Below, piece after piece: positions 1 to 10,444 of a stretch of DNA of 64,000 bases. Numbering within the stretch: the stretch's first letter is position 1; the number at the start of each line of letters is the position of its first letter. The position numbers were made by a program, and so were the translations under genes. Below the pieces are notes generated by a model. The model did no database searches. It saw only the letters and a program-made list of their open reading frames with translations, and had not been told where the DNA came from. Origin of the DNA: Candida dubliniensis CD36 (lineage: Eukaryota > Ascomycota > Pichiomycetes > Serinales > Debaryomycetaceae). Location: positions 434,001 to 498,000 of the forward strand of contig NC_012860.1 in NCBI RefSeq assembly GCF_000026945.1, written 5' to 3'.

Positions 1-1546
1 CAGTTGTAACATCTTCCTCGTCGTCCTCGTCATCTTCTTCTTCTTCACCTTTTTCGTCAATATCTTCTCTTTGTACATCTTCATCTTCCATATCATTTTC
101 ATCTGTGGTTAAAACATTAGAAGTATATTTTTCTCTCAACTTTTCGTCTTCTTTTTGTACCATAGTTTGAAATTGCTTTAATTTATCATGGAATTCTTTA
201 CCTATCGATAATGTCATTTTATCTGAAAACTTGACTCGACATGAATTTCTAGTCACTACTTGACCATCGAAAGATGAACGTGAAAGATGCAATCCAAATA
301 TTTTTGGAGGTTTCAAAATTTGGGACTTTTTCTGAACCGTTGAAGTAATCCTTGAAGCATCAATCCCTTCAACATTATAATTCTTGATAAAACTCTCCAA
401 GTCTTCAGGTAAGTCTTCATTAATGCATAAATTCGGGTTATTGTTCAATTCAATAATCTTATTAATATATTCAACATCTTCCAGTGGAATTTGACGCTTC
501 AAATGTTCCTCGTTTAATGCAATCTTACTAACTCGACATTTGATACATTGGTAACCTTCAATTTGTTCACTTTCATTTTGTTCCAATAAGGTTTCCAAAT
601 TAGTGGTGTTAGTCAAAGGGACCGGTAATGTAAGTATAACAAATGGTGTAAAATTTGGTTGAGAAACTCCATGACAAGTTAAACAAGTCATTTGACTCAA
701 AATTAAACCGTCAAATGGGAACTCGGGGACAACAATTTTATCCAATCGAGAATAATCTTGAGCATCAGGGATTCTTTTCAAAATAGTATGCAAGTTCAAA
801 GTAATAAATCTAACAAAACTTTTAAACTTTAAGTTTTCATTTTCTAAAGTTTCGTTGATTAATTGAGTTAATTCATGAGCATCATGTTGAGATCTAGACA
901 TTTTGGCATTGAAAATCTTTTCTAATTCATGAAGAAAAGTCCAGACACTTATAGTTCTGGTTGTCATTTCTGTTTCTTGAAGTTTTTTCACCATTGATGC
1001 CATGGCAATATGCAAGGGGACTTCAAATGTAGAATTTGAGTGTTTGAACTTTGAATTTTGCAAGTTTTTATTCAATTCCAAACGCAAGTTGATTAATTCT
1101 TGAATGTCGATGTTGTTCAGTTTAACAAATTCAACCAATTGACGGTAACTAGTAATAAACTTGTTTAAATAATCTGTCAAAGAAGGAACAGACGAATATG
1201 CCTGCAATGAGGAATTGGCAAAACAGTCATTTCGTAAATTGATAAGACCAGTTGTATGCTTATCGGGACGTTTGGAAAACATTGGCTTCTGTTTGTAAAA
1301 TGGTAATGAAGGGGTAATAATATATAAAGAAACTGATAGTATCAATGAAATCTGTAAAAGTAGGAACTTCTTTTCCAGGTAAGTTTTCCGATTCCAGTAA
1401 TCTAGTAATGAAGTTGGAATAAATGAATAATTTAAAATTGACAAGCAATCGACTTGTTGAGTAGTAGTGTGTTGTGGGAAATGTTTAACAGTATTGAGAT
1501 CTTGATTGGTAATTAGGCACTTTAATTGGCTCCAAATCTCACTCAT
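1..1546 (-). CDS. UBP1: Ubiquitin-specific protease Ubp1, N-terminal part (cut by window edge)
   Basis: Reading the minus strand from ATG 1546-1544 gives an open frame to the left edge (about 515 residues, no stop). A hydrophobic segment at about residues 45-65 (FLLLQISLILSVSLYIIT) is a membrane anchor, as in the long form of yeast Ubp1. It is followed by the peptidase C19 Cys box GLINLRNDCFANSSLQAY, whose Cys is the nucleophile. Further on are two CxxC pairs (TCLTCH and QCIKC) that form the zinc-binding fingers of USP enzymes. The visible part ends in an acidic Glu/Asp-rich stretch. The His box lies outside the window. The family removes ubiquitin from conjugates, and the anchor suggests action at the ER membrane. 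The next gene upstream on the same strand is PHO91, so the promoter lies in 1547-2320. A 3-codon uORF overlaps the start codon. I am confident of the family and fairly sure of the UBP1 assignment. Confidence 0.88.
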   Translation of the reverse strand, partial: MSEIWSQLKCLITNQDLNTVKHFPQHTTTQQVDCLSILNYSFIPTSLLDYWNRKTYLEKKFLLLQISLILSVSLYIITPSLPFYKQKPMFSKRPDKHTTGLINLRNDCFANSSLQAYSSVPSLTDYLNKFITSYRQLVEFVKLNNIDIQELINLRLELNKNLQNSKFKHSNSTFEVPLHIAMASMVKKLQETEMTTRTISVWTFLHELEKIFNAKMSRSQHDAHELTQLINETLENENLKFKSFVRFITLNLHTILKRIPDAQDYSRLDKIVVPEFPFDGLILSQMTCLTCHGVSQPNFTPFVILTLPVPLTNTTNLETLLEQNESEQIEGYQCIKCRVSKIALNEEHLKRQIPLEDVEYINKIIELNNNPNLCINEDLPEDLESFIKNYNVEGIDASRITSTVQKKSQILKPPKIFGLHLSRSSFDGQVVTRNSCRVKFSDKMTLSIGKEFHDKLKQFQTMVQKEDEKLREKYTSNVLTTDENDMEDEDVQREDIDEKGEEEEDDEDDEEDVTT

Positions 1547-2320
1547 ACATAAATTTGATATATTAACTATGAGATTCTTTTAATAATCCCACAGGAAACA
1601 GTTCTTGTTGCAATCGCCAAAATAAAAAGTTAAAAAAAAAAAAAAGGAAGAAGAAGAAGAAGATAATATTATAAAAATAAGGGTAGAAGGAAGGAAGGAA
1701 GGAAGGAAGGAAAAGAAAAAAGAAGAATGGAATGATTATATGTAATGAAATTAAATACAACAATAGCAACGGAAATTACAACTAGTATTAGTAGTGATAA
1801 AAGTGGGGAGCGGAAATTGGGTTAAGTTAGTTAGTGAATTGTTGAAAGAAGCTGGTGTCGTGGGAATAGTGACAAAAAAAATTAATTCACGCAATTGAAA
1901 AGAACGACTTTTTTTCATTACCGTTTTTCGTGATTGGCAAATAGAATTATGTATTACGTCATACGCTAATTTATGTCATTTAAATACATTTTTTTGGTCT
2001 AACTCGTTCCAACGGACTTGATCCATTCTACGATACTTAACTTATAAGGGTGTGTTACATTCAGTCGCCCATAATCAAGTATTGGAAATATTCATTCTCC
2101 AACTGAATATATTGTCATTAAACTTCGGGCCCAATATTTCTATTTTGTGCTATAAGTTGGAACGTGTATTTTCTGTTCATCTTTGAAACTTGACTTATAC
2201 TATCTAATTTAGTTGTTTTCTTGATTTACAAACTCCCTCTATACCATCTCCTCCCTATCTAAACAACTCTTTCTTTCTTTTTTTTTTTTTGTTTTTCCTA
2301 TTTATTCGACTATATTTCTA
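1547..2320. other. Intergenic, UBP1 promoter and PHO91 3' region
   Basis: There is no credible gene in these 774 bp. The stretch holds a poly-A tract and GAA run near 1630-1660, a (GAAG)n microsatellite at 1686-1712 and a T-run just below the PHO91 stop. Both flanking genes are on the minus strand, so this is the 3' region of PHO91 followed by the promoter of UBP1. Confidence 0.6.
1686..1712. repeat. (GAAG)n tetranucleotide microsatellite
   Basis: About six to seven tandem GAAG units can be read directly. They lie about 140 bp upstream of the UBP1 start, where length changes could affect the promoter or 5' leader. Confidence 0.85.
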
Positions 2321-4909
2321 TCAAAAGTTGATAATCTTCATAGTTGCATGACCCACAGTTACAATAATGGCATAGGCTATCACTGAGGCAGGAACCCCAA
2401 TTTTAATAAATGTTCCTACTGTCAAGTATGGCTTCCCAAATTCGTCAGTCATACATATAGCAGTAACGTTGGGGAATCCAGATGTTGGTAATCCCATAGC
2501 TGCACTACACAATAATGCTGTGGATAAAATCAACATTCTTGGATGAGGATCAGGCATATTGTGACCAAGCTCACTAACCAATGGTATAAGAATTAATGCT
2601 GACACAGTATGACTGATAAAAGTAGCAATAGTTAATACAAAAATTCCAATGGTTAGAATAACTCCAAATAATGAAAAGCCTTCAACTTGACGTTGGATGG
2701 TGATGGCAATTGTATTCAATAATCCTGACGAAGCAACAGCTTTACCCAAAGCAGTACCTCCCATGGCTAATATAACAATATTCCATGGATAATTGTTAAA
2801 ATCCTCTGTAGTCAATAATCCGGAACCGAAAAACAAAATCACAGGTATCAAGGCAATTATACCCATTTCCCCAAAAACTCCAGTCAATCTAGAAGCTAAA
2901 CACCAAAGTAATATAGTTCCAAAGGACACTGTAATAATATACCATTGGATTCCAGAGAATTTATCATCAATAGTTCTAATTGCCACCAAATGAGTGTTTC
3001 TTGAATTGCAATTGAATGTAATTAACAAAAATACCCAAATCAACAATAATGCCAAAACACAAATGGGGAGAGCAATAACAAACCATTCACCCCAAGATGG
3101 TTGGGGTTCCATAGCACCAATAGCAATCATATTTTGTGGAGAGGCAATTGGTGAGGCCATACCACCTACGTTTGACGCAAGAGCAATACCCATTATCAAT
3201 GCATTGATAAATTTCGATCCTTTTGGTAAAGTTCTGATTAAAGGTTGAATCAATGAAAAACACAATACTGGTGCAGCAACATTTGAAATCCACATTGAGG
3301 CGAAAAGGGCCACTCCCATAATAGTCAACAATACAATTGCTGGGTTAGTTCCAGCTTTAGATAAAATCCATGTAGAAATCAATTTGGCAATATGATATTT
3401 GGATAAAGCAGCAGCCAAAGTAAACCCACCCAACAATAATAAAATAACTGAATTCCACATAGTCGATAATATGAATTTCGATGCATCCACAGTTTCCATG
3501 ATTGAGCCATCATCATTTTTAACAACATTTAACACCACAATCAATAATGGAATCACCAAAGAAGTAACAAACAATGGAATAGCTTCAGTTGCCCAAAGTA
3601 ACGATGCACAAATCAATAAAGCAAAACAGTTCTTTTGTGCAGAATCATCAAACGGGGACACATTTAATAAAAACACGGTGACGGCAAAAATCAATATCAA
3701 TTTTATCACAACCGGGTTTTTCAAAGAAATGTTGAATTTCAGCATCAATTTCATATTCCCTGAGCCATCTTCTTTTTCGTCATTATTCCCATCACTTCGG
3801 TTTATCAATTTGGAATTGGCGGCATACGATTTTCTTTCTAATCCAATCATATCTCTCCAAACTGTATTTCTTTCCCAAACCACATGTTCACGCAAATGGA
3901 TTGACAATTCTTGTTTGGCAGCTTCTAAATCATCACCATGATTACAAATTAATGCATAAAGTTTGACTAATGAATCCAAATGTTCATCAACTTTTTTCAT
4001 TGTTGATTTTTTAAAGATATATGAATTGTTTGGTAAATTTTCCAAATAAGTATCTTTAATATTAGTATTCAAAGATTTGTCAAATTTTTTCAATGCCTTT
4101 TTAAACCCAGTGTAATTCAATTCGATAAAAGATTTCAATTCGGATAATGTGGTGTATAATCCTATGACACGTTTTCTTAAGATAATTCTGTTTTCACTTA
4201 ACAAGAGTAATTGTGCTGGAACATTGTTTGACAAAGTAGCATTATTTAAATCGTTCCAGATTTTTGGTGATTTTGTAACATAATCATCTATAGATCGGGT
4301 ATGACGTAATTGATGTTCATTGCCATGAAGTTCTGGGACAGATCCTCCTCTTCTTCTCCCCCTGTTCTCTTGAAATGCACTGGTTAATGCATTCTCGTCA
4401 TCATCGTCTTCGTCATCATCATCATCCTCTGGTTGGGTGAATTCTGTGTCAGGATCAGTTGTGTTTGTTATATAGTTATCCTGTGAACTACCAGAAGTTC
4501 TACGAGTTTGCTTAATAACTCCTTGGAAATTCTTGTTAGTTCCAGGTAATGTCAAAGACTCGTCAACTTCTTTTTCAAAATCATCAATATCGTTCATCAA
4601 ATCATTCATGTTACTGAAAATAAATCCTTCCTGTTGTTGATAAAATGTATCGATTTTCTTTAATTCGGCATCAAGTGCAGCTATAAACACTGCTGATGCT
4701 GATTCGTCATGAGTTTGGCCAGTGGACGCATAATTTGCACCGATCAAATGTGATCCTTCTAAAGTTGCCTCTTCATCATCTTGTTGGTAACTCCTTCTCA
4801 AATTATCTCTTTGTAAAGAATAAATCAATTTCTTTAAAGTTGTGTAAGCAATATATTTCGAGGACCATTCCGGAACTGCGTTGAATTGCAAGGAGTGGGA
4901 AAACTTCAT
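2321..4909 (-). CDS. PHO91: SPX-domain low-affinity phosphate transporter (Pho91/Pho87/Pho90 family)
   Basis: The 862-residue protein starts with an SPX domain: MKFSHSLQFNAVPEW at the very N-terminus, and a basic helix near residue 270 (FKKALKKFDKSLN) that in SPX domains binds inositol pyrophosphates. An acidic Asp/Glu linker (about 155-170) lies inside the domain. From about residue 395 to the end there are some 12 hydrophobic segments typical of the divalent-anion:Na+ symporter family. The family moves inorganic phosphate, and its SPX domain gates transport according to phosphate status. The N-terminal sequence looks closest to yeast Pho91, the vacuolar phosphate exporter, rather than Pho87/Pho90, but this is from memory of the family and not an alignment. 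Length (862) fits Pho91 (about 890). The start is the only sensible ATG, with the SPX consensus immediately after it. Confidence 0.85.
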   Translation of the reverse strand: MKFSHSLQFNAVPEWSSKYIAYTTLKKLIYSLQRDNLRRSYQQDDEEATLEGSHLIGANYASTGQTHDESASAVFIAALDAELKKIDTFYQQQEGFIFSNMNDLMNDIDDFEKEVDESLTLPGTNKNFQGVIKQTRRTSGSSQDNYITNTTDPDTEFTQPEDDDDDEDDDDENALTSAFQENRGRRRGGSVPELHGNEHQLRHTRSIDDYVTKSPKIWNDLNNATLSNNVPAQLLLLSENRIILRKRVIGLYTTLSELKSFIELNYTGFKKALKKFDKSLNTNIKDTYLENLPNNSYIFKKSTMKKVDEHLDSLVKLYALICNHGDDLEAAKQELSIHLREHVVWERNTVWRDMIGLERKSYAANSKLINRSDGNNDEKEDGSGNMKLMLKFNISLKNPVVIKLILIFAVTVFLLNVSPFDDSAQKNCFALLICASLLWATEAIPLFVTSLVIPLLIVVLNVVKNDDGSIMETVDASKFILSTMWNSVILLLLGGFTLAAALSKYHIAKLISTWILSKAGTNPAIVLLTIMGVALFASMWISNVAAPVLCFSLIQPLIRTLPKGSKFINALIMGIALASNVGGMASPIASPQNMIAIGAMEPQPSWGEWFVIALPICVLALLLIWVFLLITFNCNSRNTHLVAIRTIDDKFSGIQWYIITVSFGTILLWCLASRLTGVFGEMGIIALIPVILFFGSGLLTTEDFNNYPWNIVILAMGGTALGKAVASSGLLNTIAITIQRQVEGFSLFGVILTIGIFVLTIATFISHTVSALILIPLVSELGHNMPDPHPRMLILSTALLCSAAMGLPTSGFPNVTAICMTDEFGKPYLTVGTFIKIGVPASVIAYAIIVTVGHATMKIINF

Positions 4910-7013
4910 GGTTAATCCTAATAAGGGATAATAGTATTGAGTCTAGTTTAATTGATGTTTTATATCAATGAGCATAGACCTGGCCAAAAGTGAACTGTAT
5001 GTATATGAATTATCGTTTCCAGATATAGATATATATACTCCAAGGTTTAAATGATAAAAATGCTAGACTTGTTGTAGAAAAGACAAATCACTAGTTGTGT
5101 GTGGTAAAGTAGTAATTGTTATAAAATAATTTGACTCGGAAAGGTTTGATGAAGAAAGGTAATCGCAGAAGAAGAAAAATTATTTGTCAACGTTGCGCGA
5201 ACAAAATCGAAAAGCAACAAATGCAAAGAAAAAGGAAAAAAGAAAAGAAATAAAAGAAACTCAACTAAACTAAACTCAACTTCTGATGTTTAACAAATAT
5301 AATTTATTAGCAACTGATAGAATACAAAAACACATATTCTTCTTCAATCCATTATCATCAAATATAGTTCATTTAACCAACAGGATATGTGATACTTTGG
5401 ATTAATTACACAGTTCAATTGATGGAGTTTGTAATCTGATATTGAAAGTCCAGTTTAGTTCTCTTACAGTTTGTCACAAAAAAAGATTTGAGCACGTTGA
5501 CCAAGAATAACAATAACAACAACGGTACGATAATAAACTAATATTATTACAATAAAGTTTACTTTCTATCAGATACTACATTACAACAATAACAACGTGA
5601 CTTGCACTACTACTGGTGCTAACAACGTCAGCATAGACCTTGTTTAAGGTTTTTTTAGTTAGTAGTATTAGAAATTTCTTCCACCAAACCTAATAATAAT
5701 AAGAAAAAAAAAAAACAAGAAGAATAAGAAAAGTTTAATGGAAAAGTTTCATTTTAATTCTTAACCATATATTATTACTGTAAGAAGTAAGTTGTCATGT
5801 GCTGTTAATATTTTAGTTACATCTTCTTTTGATGATTTGTGATTGTAAAGATCTTCAACAGTTTCGTGATGATGAGGCTGTTACTCATAACGACAATTGT
5901 TTCCAAATAAGATCTCTATTGTTGTGATTTTCTTTATTTTTAACCTTTTGATTACAGATTTATATACTAAAAAGGGAAATTTAAGTAGTTGTAGTTTTCA
6001 CATACAACACGAGTGAAAGTATTTTCAGGGCTAGTTTGATTTTCGTACTAATATAGCAACGTAATCAATCCCCCGCCAAGTTTAAAGACGTTTTGTTAGT
6101 GTGTTTGGTTTAATGTATATGGACTTATACTTATTTGAAGAAAGTAAGTCTACAATGAAGACAATTAGAAGAAGAGATGGTCCTAGAAATAGGAATAATT
6201 CATTTATTAAAGGTGTTTGATTCTGGGAAAACTTGACTCGATCTAAGAAATGTTTTACCAATTCTGAAAACATTGAGCTTATTTTTCCTCTAATTTCCTC
6301 CAAAATTCAATTCAATATAATTGAACCGCTGTCAAACTCCATTCTACAAATTTCCAATTCGTAGAAAAATATCTCCTAAACAATAATTGTCAAGGGTTCT
6401 GTTTTCGCTGAAAAGGTTGCATACAATCCTTGACAAATATATACTGCCATAACGAATAAATAAAATCCACGTTATAACGAGACAAAATAAAACGTGCATT
6501 CTGAATGGTCAACTCAATGAGTTACGTAATAGTTCGTTTAACAATACCAAAAGCCAAACAAAGTAGAATAATATCATCAACAATAGCAAAAAGAGCTAGA
6601 ATCAACAAGAGACCACCAATAGGAAAGGTGAGAAGATATTAGACGATTCTTATTATGAAACTGAAGTTTACAAGGAAGAAAAAAAAAAATAAAACTTTGA
6701 ACCGCCACCCAATGTATACAATAATTCTTATGAATTATCCGCACTATTTTCAAGAATAATCCAGCAGCAATCAAACAAATAAAAAACTTGACCAAATTTC
6801 AATTTCAACTTTTTCTTTCCAATTCATTATAGTACTAACCAACTACATTTCATATAGACATTTGCAATTGCTGATATAGAAGTTATTACAAGAATTATTA
6901 AAAGTAAAGTAAAGTCAATTGTTTGATTGGTTTAATTGGATTTTTTTTTGACTTATAAAATATAGACGATAATTATCCCAGTAATTTGGCAAACCATTAA
7001 TTAGAAGGGTACC
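4910..7013. other. Intergenic region between PHO91 and the zinc-ribbon gene
   Basis: About 2.1 kb of AT-rich DNA lies between two divergent genes, so it should carry both promoters. A TATAAAA box at 6954-6960 lies 54 bp before the ATG at 7014. I see one weak small frame (6082-6273, minus) and an isolated exact branch-point-like TACTAAC at 6833-6839 for which I could find no matching 5' splice site. Nothing else can be supported. Confidence 0.5.
6082..6273 (-). CDS. Possible 63-residue membrane peptide (weak)
   Basis: An ATG-started frame on the minus strand encodes 63 residues with one strongly hydrophobic segment, about residues 26-45 (NELFLFLGPSLLLIVFIVDL), flanked by charged residues and a basic tail ending TKRL. 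I do not recognise it. It is no longer than many chance frames in this AT-rich DNA, and only the single clean membrane segment speaks for it. A minus-strand 5' splice-like GTATGT at 6005-6000 and a branch-like TACTAAC at 5664-5658 lie just downstream, so it might be one exon of something longer, but I could not join it convincingly. Confidence 0.15.
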   Translation of the reverse strand: MFSELVKHFLDRVKFSQNQTPLINELFLFLGPSLLLIVFIVDLLSSNKYKSIYIKPNTLTKRL

Positions 7014-7645
7014 ATGGATTTCTGTTTCTTTCTTATTGGATGTATGTATAATTGATATTTTTTTTTTTCATTATCATTTGGCAATAGCTAGTGGGTTTTG
7101 GTTTTTAATCATTGATCGCCCTTTTAAGTGGTTTTTATCACAAATACAATTAAAAGATGAACAGTGCAATAGTGAAAACCAAAGAATAACATTAATACAG
7201 ACAAGTGTATCATAATATATCAATATTTTAGCACAATTGGCATAAATTGAATAGCATGTTTAATTTACAACCAATGCTTTGTCATGGTACTAGAAGTGAA
7301 ACATCCCGCACGAACTTAATATGCTCCAATTTTTTCTTTAAAAATCCTTTCCCGCCACTAGCCGTGAAAATCATCAAAATATGTACTAACAACAACAATT
7401 TATAAGTCAAAGAATTTAATAAGCCATTACCAGATATAGGAAATATCCCTTGCTACTGTGGCCATTGTCACAATCAAAGTGCGTTCGCTGTGAGAACAAT
7501 TAATTGCGTTACTTTGTTTTTCATTCCGGTGTTGCCCTTTTACTACCAGAAAAGATTGAAATGTAACATTTGTGGAACAACTGGTGGTCTTGACGCTACC
7601 GCAATAGACCGAATGAAGCTGGGCCAACCAGTGGCTATAGGCTGA
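7014..7645 (+). CDS. Small zinc-ribbon protein, two exons (7014-7041 and 7407-7645)
   Basis: This gene is split by an intron and is invisible to plain frame scans. Exon 1 starts in an excellent context (ACCATGG) and encodes MDFCFFLIG. It is followed by a consensus 5' splice site GTATGT (7042-7047). An exact branch point TACTAAC lies at 7384-7390, and the first AG after it is at 7405-7406, about 17 nt on. Joining there keeps frame and gives 88 residues. Exon 2 continues KEFNKPLPDIGNIPC, then CGHC (residues 27-30), a hydrophobic VTLFFIPVLPF and CNIC (residues 62-65). Paired CxxC knuckles around an FFIPVLPF core, after an N-terminal MDFCFFLIG, are the hallmark of the small fungal 'zinc-ribbon 15' proteins (sometimes labelled rhodopsin family). 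The function is unknown. A CAG acceptor at 7431-7433 would also keep frame but lies 44 nt from the branch point. One CTG (residue 81) should be Ser. A TATAAAA box sits 54 bp upstream. Confidence 0.8.
7042..7406 (+). other. Spliceosomal intron of the zinc-ribbon gene
   Basis: The 365-bp intron has a GTATGT donor, a TACTAAC branch point at 7384-7390 and a proposed AAG acceptor at 7404-7406. AAG is a less common acceptor than CAG or TAG. The in-frame alternative is the CAG ending at 7433. The TAG ending at 7439 would create a stop codon. The intron itself contains stops in frame. Confidence 0.7.
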
Positions 7646-8886
7646 GTGTAGGAGAGGAGACTTCTGGAGAGAAGATAATTGTTGAAACAAAGTATTTCAA
7701 AAATAAAACCCACAGGATTCAATTAACAGTATTTGACTATTGTTATTATCGTGTATTTGGTTTTGGTTCTTCCCAAATGAAGTAATCGGGAGCAAGTAGT
7801 TTCTTAGTTTTTGTTTTTTTTGTTTTTTCTTTTTTACTTGACAGAAAAATCACTTGATTTTTATTATAGTATCCCATTGTTCTGGCAAATATCGGATAGT
7901 ACTCACAATATATATATGTATACACAAATTTTATTGTTTGAATTCTTCTATGAGTCTATTTTCCGGGGGTAAGCTCATTTTGTAACAGATTGATGCTAGA
8001 AATGCTGGCCACAAATCAGTTTAACATCGTTCTCTATGTTAAATATGTGTGACGAGAAACTTGGATGAAAGTGACGGAAGAAATATAATAATTCGCTGCT
8101 TTAACAGTGGATATTCAAATCAAATATTAAAGCTCTTTGTTTTGGGTGAATATAATCATCAATTAAAATACAGTAAACAATTATTATTTATTCAGTTTGT
8201 TTGGCGTTATTCTTACTTTGAAGCTATATGTAAAAGGAAATGATACTAATCGTTTTTCCCCTAATTCAAAAACAAATCTAATCAGTTAGATAATAAAACC
8301 GTTGCAATATATAATATATAGCGTAATTGCAATAATAGTAAGAATATCCTGGGGTAATTGACACATAAATACAAGTCATAGTACAAAAAACGGAAATGCT
8401 CATTTTAGGTGAGATAAAGAAAATTGTATTATTATTATAAGTTTTTGTGGTGTGCGGGATTTTTATTTTTATTTTTTTTTTTTGGCTTTTCTTTCGTGCG
8501 TGCGTGCGGTTACCCAATTGGGCAATTGGTTGTATTCTTTTTTTTTGCATCCATATCATCCGTTTTATTTGAGATTGGATTGTTATATTCTATTCCTACA
8601 AAAACAATATGAATTAATTTAATGGTCATTAACTCGTCAATTCCTTAAAATTATCGTACCATACATTTATAATTCTACTATAAATATGCATGCAATCTAC
8701 CCCTATTTCTCCTATTCTATTTAGTTATTCTTTTTTTTTTTTTTTTTTTTGGCAATTCAATTAACAATTTCAATCATCCTTTTTAAATATAGTCTTACAC
8801 TAAATTAAAAAAAAGCAATATATTCTACATTTTATTTTTTGCAACCACAAAAGGCTTAACAAAGAAAGAAAAGTTTAATTACAAAA
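7646..8886. other. Intergenic, HSP31 promoter region
   Basis: No gene is visible in these 1.24 kb. The region contains several T-runs, the longest at about 8731-8750, a (TGCG)n-like stretch near 8495-8508, and an A-rich leader directly before the HSP31 ATG. It should hold the terminator of the zinc-ribbon gene and the promoter of HSP31. Confidence 0.5.
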
Positions 8887-9876
8887 ATGGCTGTTGCATC
8901 TACATTTATCCACAACAACCTTGAACTTATGAACCGTAATACCGCCACTTCGGTCAATCCAACCAACAAGTTGGTTAACATGCATATTACTGCACACGGT
9001 AGTGATTGGTTATGGGCTGCATTCTCGGTGTTTCTTTTGTTAACCATCATTCACTTGCTTCTTTTCTTGTACGGTCTTCTCAAAAGACCAGGTCTTAAAA
9101 ACTCATTGTTGGTACTTCCATTATTTACCAATGCTGTTTTTTCCGTGGGTTATTTTACTTACGCATCAAACTTGGGTTATGCATGGCAAGCAGTTGAATT
9201 CCATCATGCTGGTACTGGGTTGAGACAAATCTTCTACGCCAAGTTCATTGCTTGGTTTGTTGGTTGGCCTGCTGTTTTGGCTCTTTACGAGATTGTTACT
9301 AGCACTGTTCTTGACAGAATTGAAGAAAATCCAAACATTTTCAAAAAATTCTTTTTGATTTTCCAAACTTGGTTAGTTAAATTTATTTTTGTTGAGATCT
9401 ACGTGTTAGGTTTGTTAATTGGTTCCATTATCTTCTCTACTTATAAGTTTGGTTACTTTACTTTTGCTGTCTTTTTCCAATTGTTGCTTATGGTATGGGT
9501 AGGAAGAGATCTTCATAAATCTTTCAGATCACCATCCCATTCTAACATTGCTAACTTCTTCCTTATTTTCTACTATCTTGTTTGGATTTTGTATCCAGTT
9601 GCTTGGGGTTTGAGTGAAGGTGGTAACGTTATTCAACCAGATTCTGAAGCTGTTTTCTACGGTATTTTGGATTTGATCACTTTCGGTCTTATGCCAACCA
9701 TTTTGATCTTTTTCGCCATGAAAGGTTGTGATGAAGAATTCTTCAGTAAACTTTGGCAATATCATGTTAAGGCTGAATCTGAAGCAATTCAAGAAAATGA
9801 AAAAATCGTTGCTGAAACTCCTTCAACTGAAGCTGGTGTTGTTGACGCTGAAGTCGAAAATGAAGCTCATGTCTAG
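8887..9876 (+). CDS. HSP31: Seven-helix Hsp30/Yro2/Mrh1-like membrane protein
   Basis: The 329 residues contain seven hydrophobic segments (about 40-60, 73-93, 113-135, 155-178, 180-203, 213-233, 250-275) and the signature HITAHGSDW before helix 1, GYFTYASNLG after helix 2 and GGNVIQPDSEAVFYG before helix 7. These are shared with the yeast Hsp30, Yro2 and Mrh1 opsin-like plasma-membrane proteins. Helix 7 reads GILDLITFGLMPTIL, so the lysine that binds retinal in true rhodopsins is absent, as in the yeast relatives. The Glu-rich cytosolic tail has no known motif. Yeast members are stress-induced, and Hsp30 dampens the plasma-membrane H+-ATPase; any such role here is inferred. As I recall, the Candida gene is called HSP31. 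It is not the DJ-1-type Hsp31 of S. cerevisiae. Codon use is strongly biased, as for a highly expressed gene. Confidence 0.85.
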   Translation: MAVASTFIHNNLELMNRNTATSVNPTNKLVNMHITAHGSDWLWAAFSVFLLLTIIHLLLFLYGLLKRPGLKNSLLVLPLFTNAVFSVGYFTYASNLGYAWQAVEFHHAGTGLRQIFYAKFIAWFVGWPAVLALYEIVTSTVLDRIEENPNIFKKFFLIFQTWLVKFIFVEIYVLGLLIGSIIFSTYKFGYFTFAVFFQLLLMVWVGRDLHKSFRSPSHSNIANFFLIFYYLVWILYPVAWGLSEGGNVIQPDSEAVFYGILDLITFGLMPTILIFFAMKGCDEEFFSKLWQYHVKAESEAIQENEKIVAETPSTEAGVVDAEVENEAHV

Positions 9877-10444
9877 AGTTAAAAGGTAAGAGGTTACCGA
9901 GTTCATTGGAACATTGATAGAGATGTGGGTTTCGATAATTTCTCTCTATAAAGAAAAAAAGCAAATCTATTTCTATTTTGCGATATTGAGATGTTTTTTC
10001 TTTTTTTGGAAAATACCCAAAAATTTTCTTTCTTTTTTTTTTTTTATTTCTAACTTATATTTTCGTGATTAATTAATTAATTTTGTTTTCATAGTTTGAT
10101 AGTTTTATAACTTTATAATTTTTAATATATTCTTAATAATATGACTTGAGTTGATATTAGATAGCTTCTAATTGGTTCTTCAACTCAATAGTGGTGTCGG
10201 GTATTTTTCAGGAGCTACCATGTGTGTGCAGGCTTGTGTGATACCCACGTTGGGACTTCGTATTTCAGCATTTTTTCCGAGGCTAACGTGAGCGCACATT
10301 CTATTTTTTTTTTTTTTTTCTTTTCCATATTTTTTCTCTCTGTTAGATGCGATCCTGTCAAATTGAGATGATAATAATTTCTTTTCATAATAATTAATAT
10401 TTTCTCAACTACCACATATACACATATACATACAACTTAACGTC
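9877..10444. other. Intergenic, HSP31 terminator and SET6 promoter
   Basis: This stretch of 568 bp contains no gene. It holds T-rich tracts (near 10028-10045 and 10300-10320), as expected for an AT-rich 3' end followed by a promoter. No specific regulatory site was recognised. Confidence 0.5.

Noticed and set aside
3399..3941. 180-residue plus-strand frame inside PHO91
   Set aside because: It is antisense to a well-conserved transporter gene and has no family resemblance.
6833..6839. Exact TACTAAC before the zinc-ribbon gene, suggesting a 5' UTR intron
   Set aside because: No consensus donor was found in the preceding 500 bp.
7427..7690. 87-residue minus-strand frame
   Set aside because: It is antisense to the zinc-ribbon exon, which has clear homology and splice signals.
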